A stretch of 64,000 nt of DNA. Origin: Nakamurella leprariae. Its GTDB lineage: Bacteria; Actinomycetota; Actinomycetes; Mycobacteriales; Nakamurellaceae. The notes below the pieces were generated by a model. The model made no database searches. It was not told the origin of the DNA and saw nothing but the letters and a program-made list of their open reading frames with translations. Shown here piece by piece: positions 63,810 to 64,000 of the stretch. The DNA lies in NCBI RefSeq assembly GCF_016918035.1, contig NZ_JAERWK010000010.1, forward strand, positions 248,001 to 312,000, given 5' to 3'. Position 1 is the stretch's first letter; each line of letters starts with the position of its first letter. Both the position numbers and the translations under genes were made by a program.

Positions 63810-63882
63810 GCCCCCATCGTCTAGCGGCCTAGGACGCTGCCCTTTCAAGGCGGTAGCACGGGTTCGAATCCCGTTGGGGGTA
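63810..63882 (+). tRNA. tRNA-Glu (anticodon TTC)
   Basis: GCCCCCATCGTCTAGCGGCC start; acceptor GCCCCCA/TGGGGGT with a terminal G-U; anticodon loop CTTTCAA; T arm CGGGTTCGAATCCCG. CCA not encoded. Confidence 0.96.
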
Positions 63883-63910
63883 CGTGGTTCTCGAGCCGGA
63901 TTCCGTCCGG

Positions 63911-63916
63911 TAGAGT
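63911..63916 (+). promoter_or_regulatory. -10 box before the second tRNA
   Basis: TAGAGT, 56 bases before the next tRNA; TTCTCG 17 bases upstream is a weak -35. Confidence 0.4.
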
Positions 63917-63971
63917 GAGCCGCCGGCAGTACCGCAGGACGAGCAACACCCAGCAGGACAGCAGTACACCT

Positions 63972-64000
63972 GGCCCCGTGGCGCAGTTGGTTAGCGCGCC
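63972..64000 (+). tRNA. 5' part of a tRNA, probably tRNA-Asp
   Basis: The window ends inside GGCCCCGTGGCGCAGTTGG and the D-arm TTAGCGCGCC. The 5' sequence equals actinobacterial tRNA-Asp, which usually follows tRNA-Glu, but the anticodon lies outside the window. Confidence 0.75.

Overview
The window is about 73% GC, with GTG/ATG starts, four-base start/stop overlaps, a Tad pilus locus with DUF4244 pilin, 6C RNA, and MarP, PonA2 and Get3-like ATPases. This fits a high-GC actinobacterium. A member of Nakamurellales/Frankiales is my guess from overall protein flavour, not a demonstrated placement. From memory, the gene order follows the Mycobacterium tuberculosis stretch from leuA (Rv3710) down to the DNA polymerase delta' gene (Rv3644c), read in reverse orientation. 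The window is therefore mostly conserved chromosome rather than a mobile island. I saw no insertion sequence, phage or CRISPR.

Layout. (1) 1-8.4 kb, amino-acid and purine metabolism: the end of a peptide-type ABC substrate-binding protein, leuA with a newly read leucine-rich leader peptide, a HIT protein, guanine deaminase, the lysC-asd operon and a DUF429 protein. (2) 8.4-17.1 kb, accessory enzymes: a decayed DUF664/DinB fragment, a class V aminotransferase, a PIG-L deacetylase, an F420-type oxidoreductase, a beta-propeller lipoprotein, an FMN reductase, an S9 peptidase and an IclR regulator. (3) 17.5-34.8 kb, the envelope/stress block: tRNA-Pro, a YkuE-like phosphoesterase, a class A PBP with one PASTA repeat, a Get3/ArsA-like ATPase pair with a small membrane protein, DUF4177, RidA, NUDIX, metallo-beta-lactamase fold protein, Crp, endonuclease III, NUDIX, MarP, an EphE-like hydrolase, a holin-superfamily protein and acetyl-CoA synthetase.

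(4) 34.8-41 kb, Tad pilus: 6C RNA, then ssd-tadA-tadB-tadC in a tightly overlapping operon, followed by flp, tadE and a tadG-like gene. (5) 41-48 kb: an MrfA/YprA-type helicase, a K+-independent H+-pyrophosphatase and two tandem Ser-rich lipoproteins. (6) 48-57 kb, the DNA replication block: topA, a tail-anchored Pro-rich protein, an MFS-thymidylate-kinase-like fusion, a methyltransferase, DNA polymerase III delta' and a PSP1/RicT protein. (7) 57-64 kb: tRNA-Thr, MarR, ribD, tRNA-Lys, an ABC ATPase plus YhgE/Pip membrane protein plus MarR, tRNA-Glu and the start of a probable tRNA-Asp.

The most informative regulatory pattern is a series of TANNNT-like -10 boxes placed 6-8 bases before start codons. 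It predicts that about a dozen genes, including the leucine leader peptide, are translated from leaderless mRNAs.
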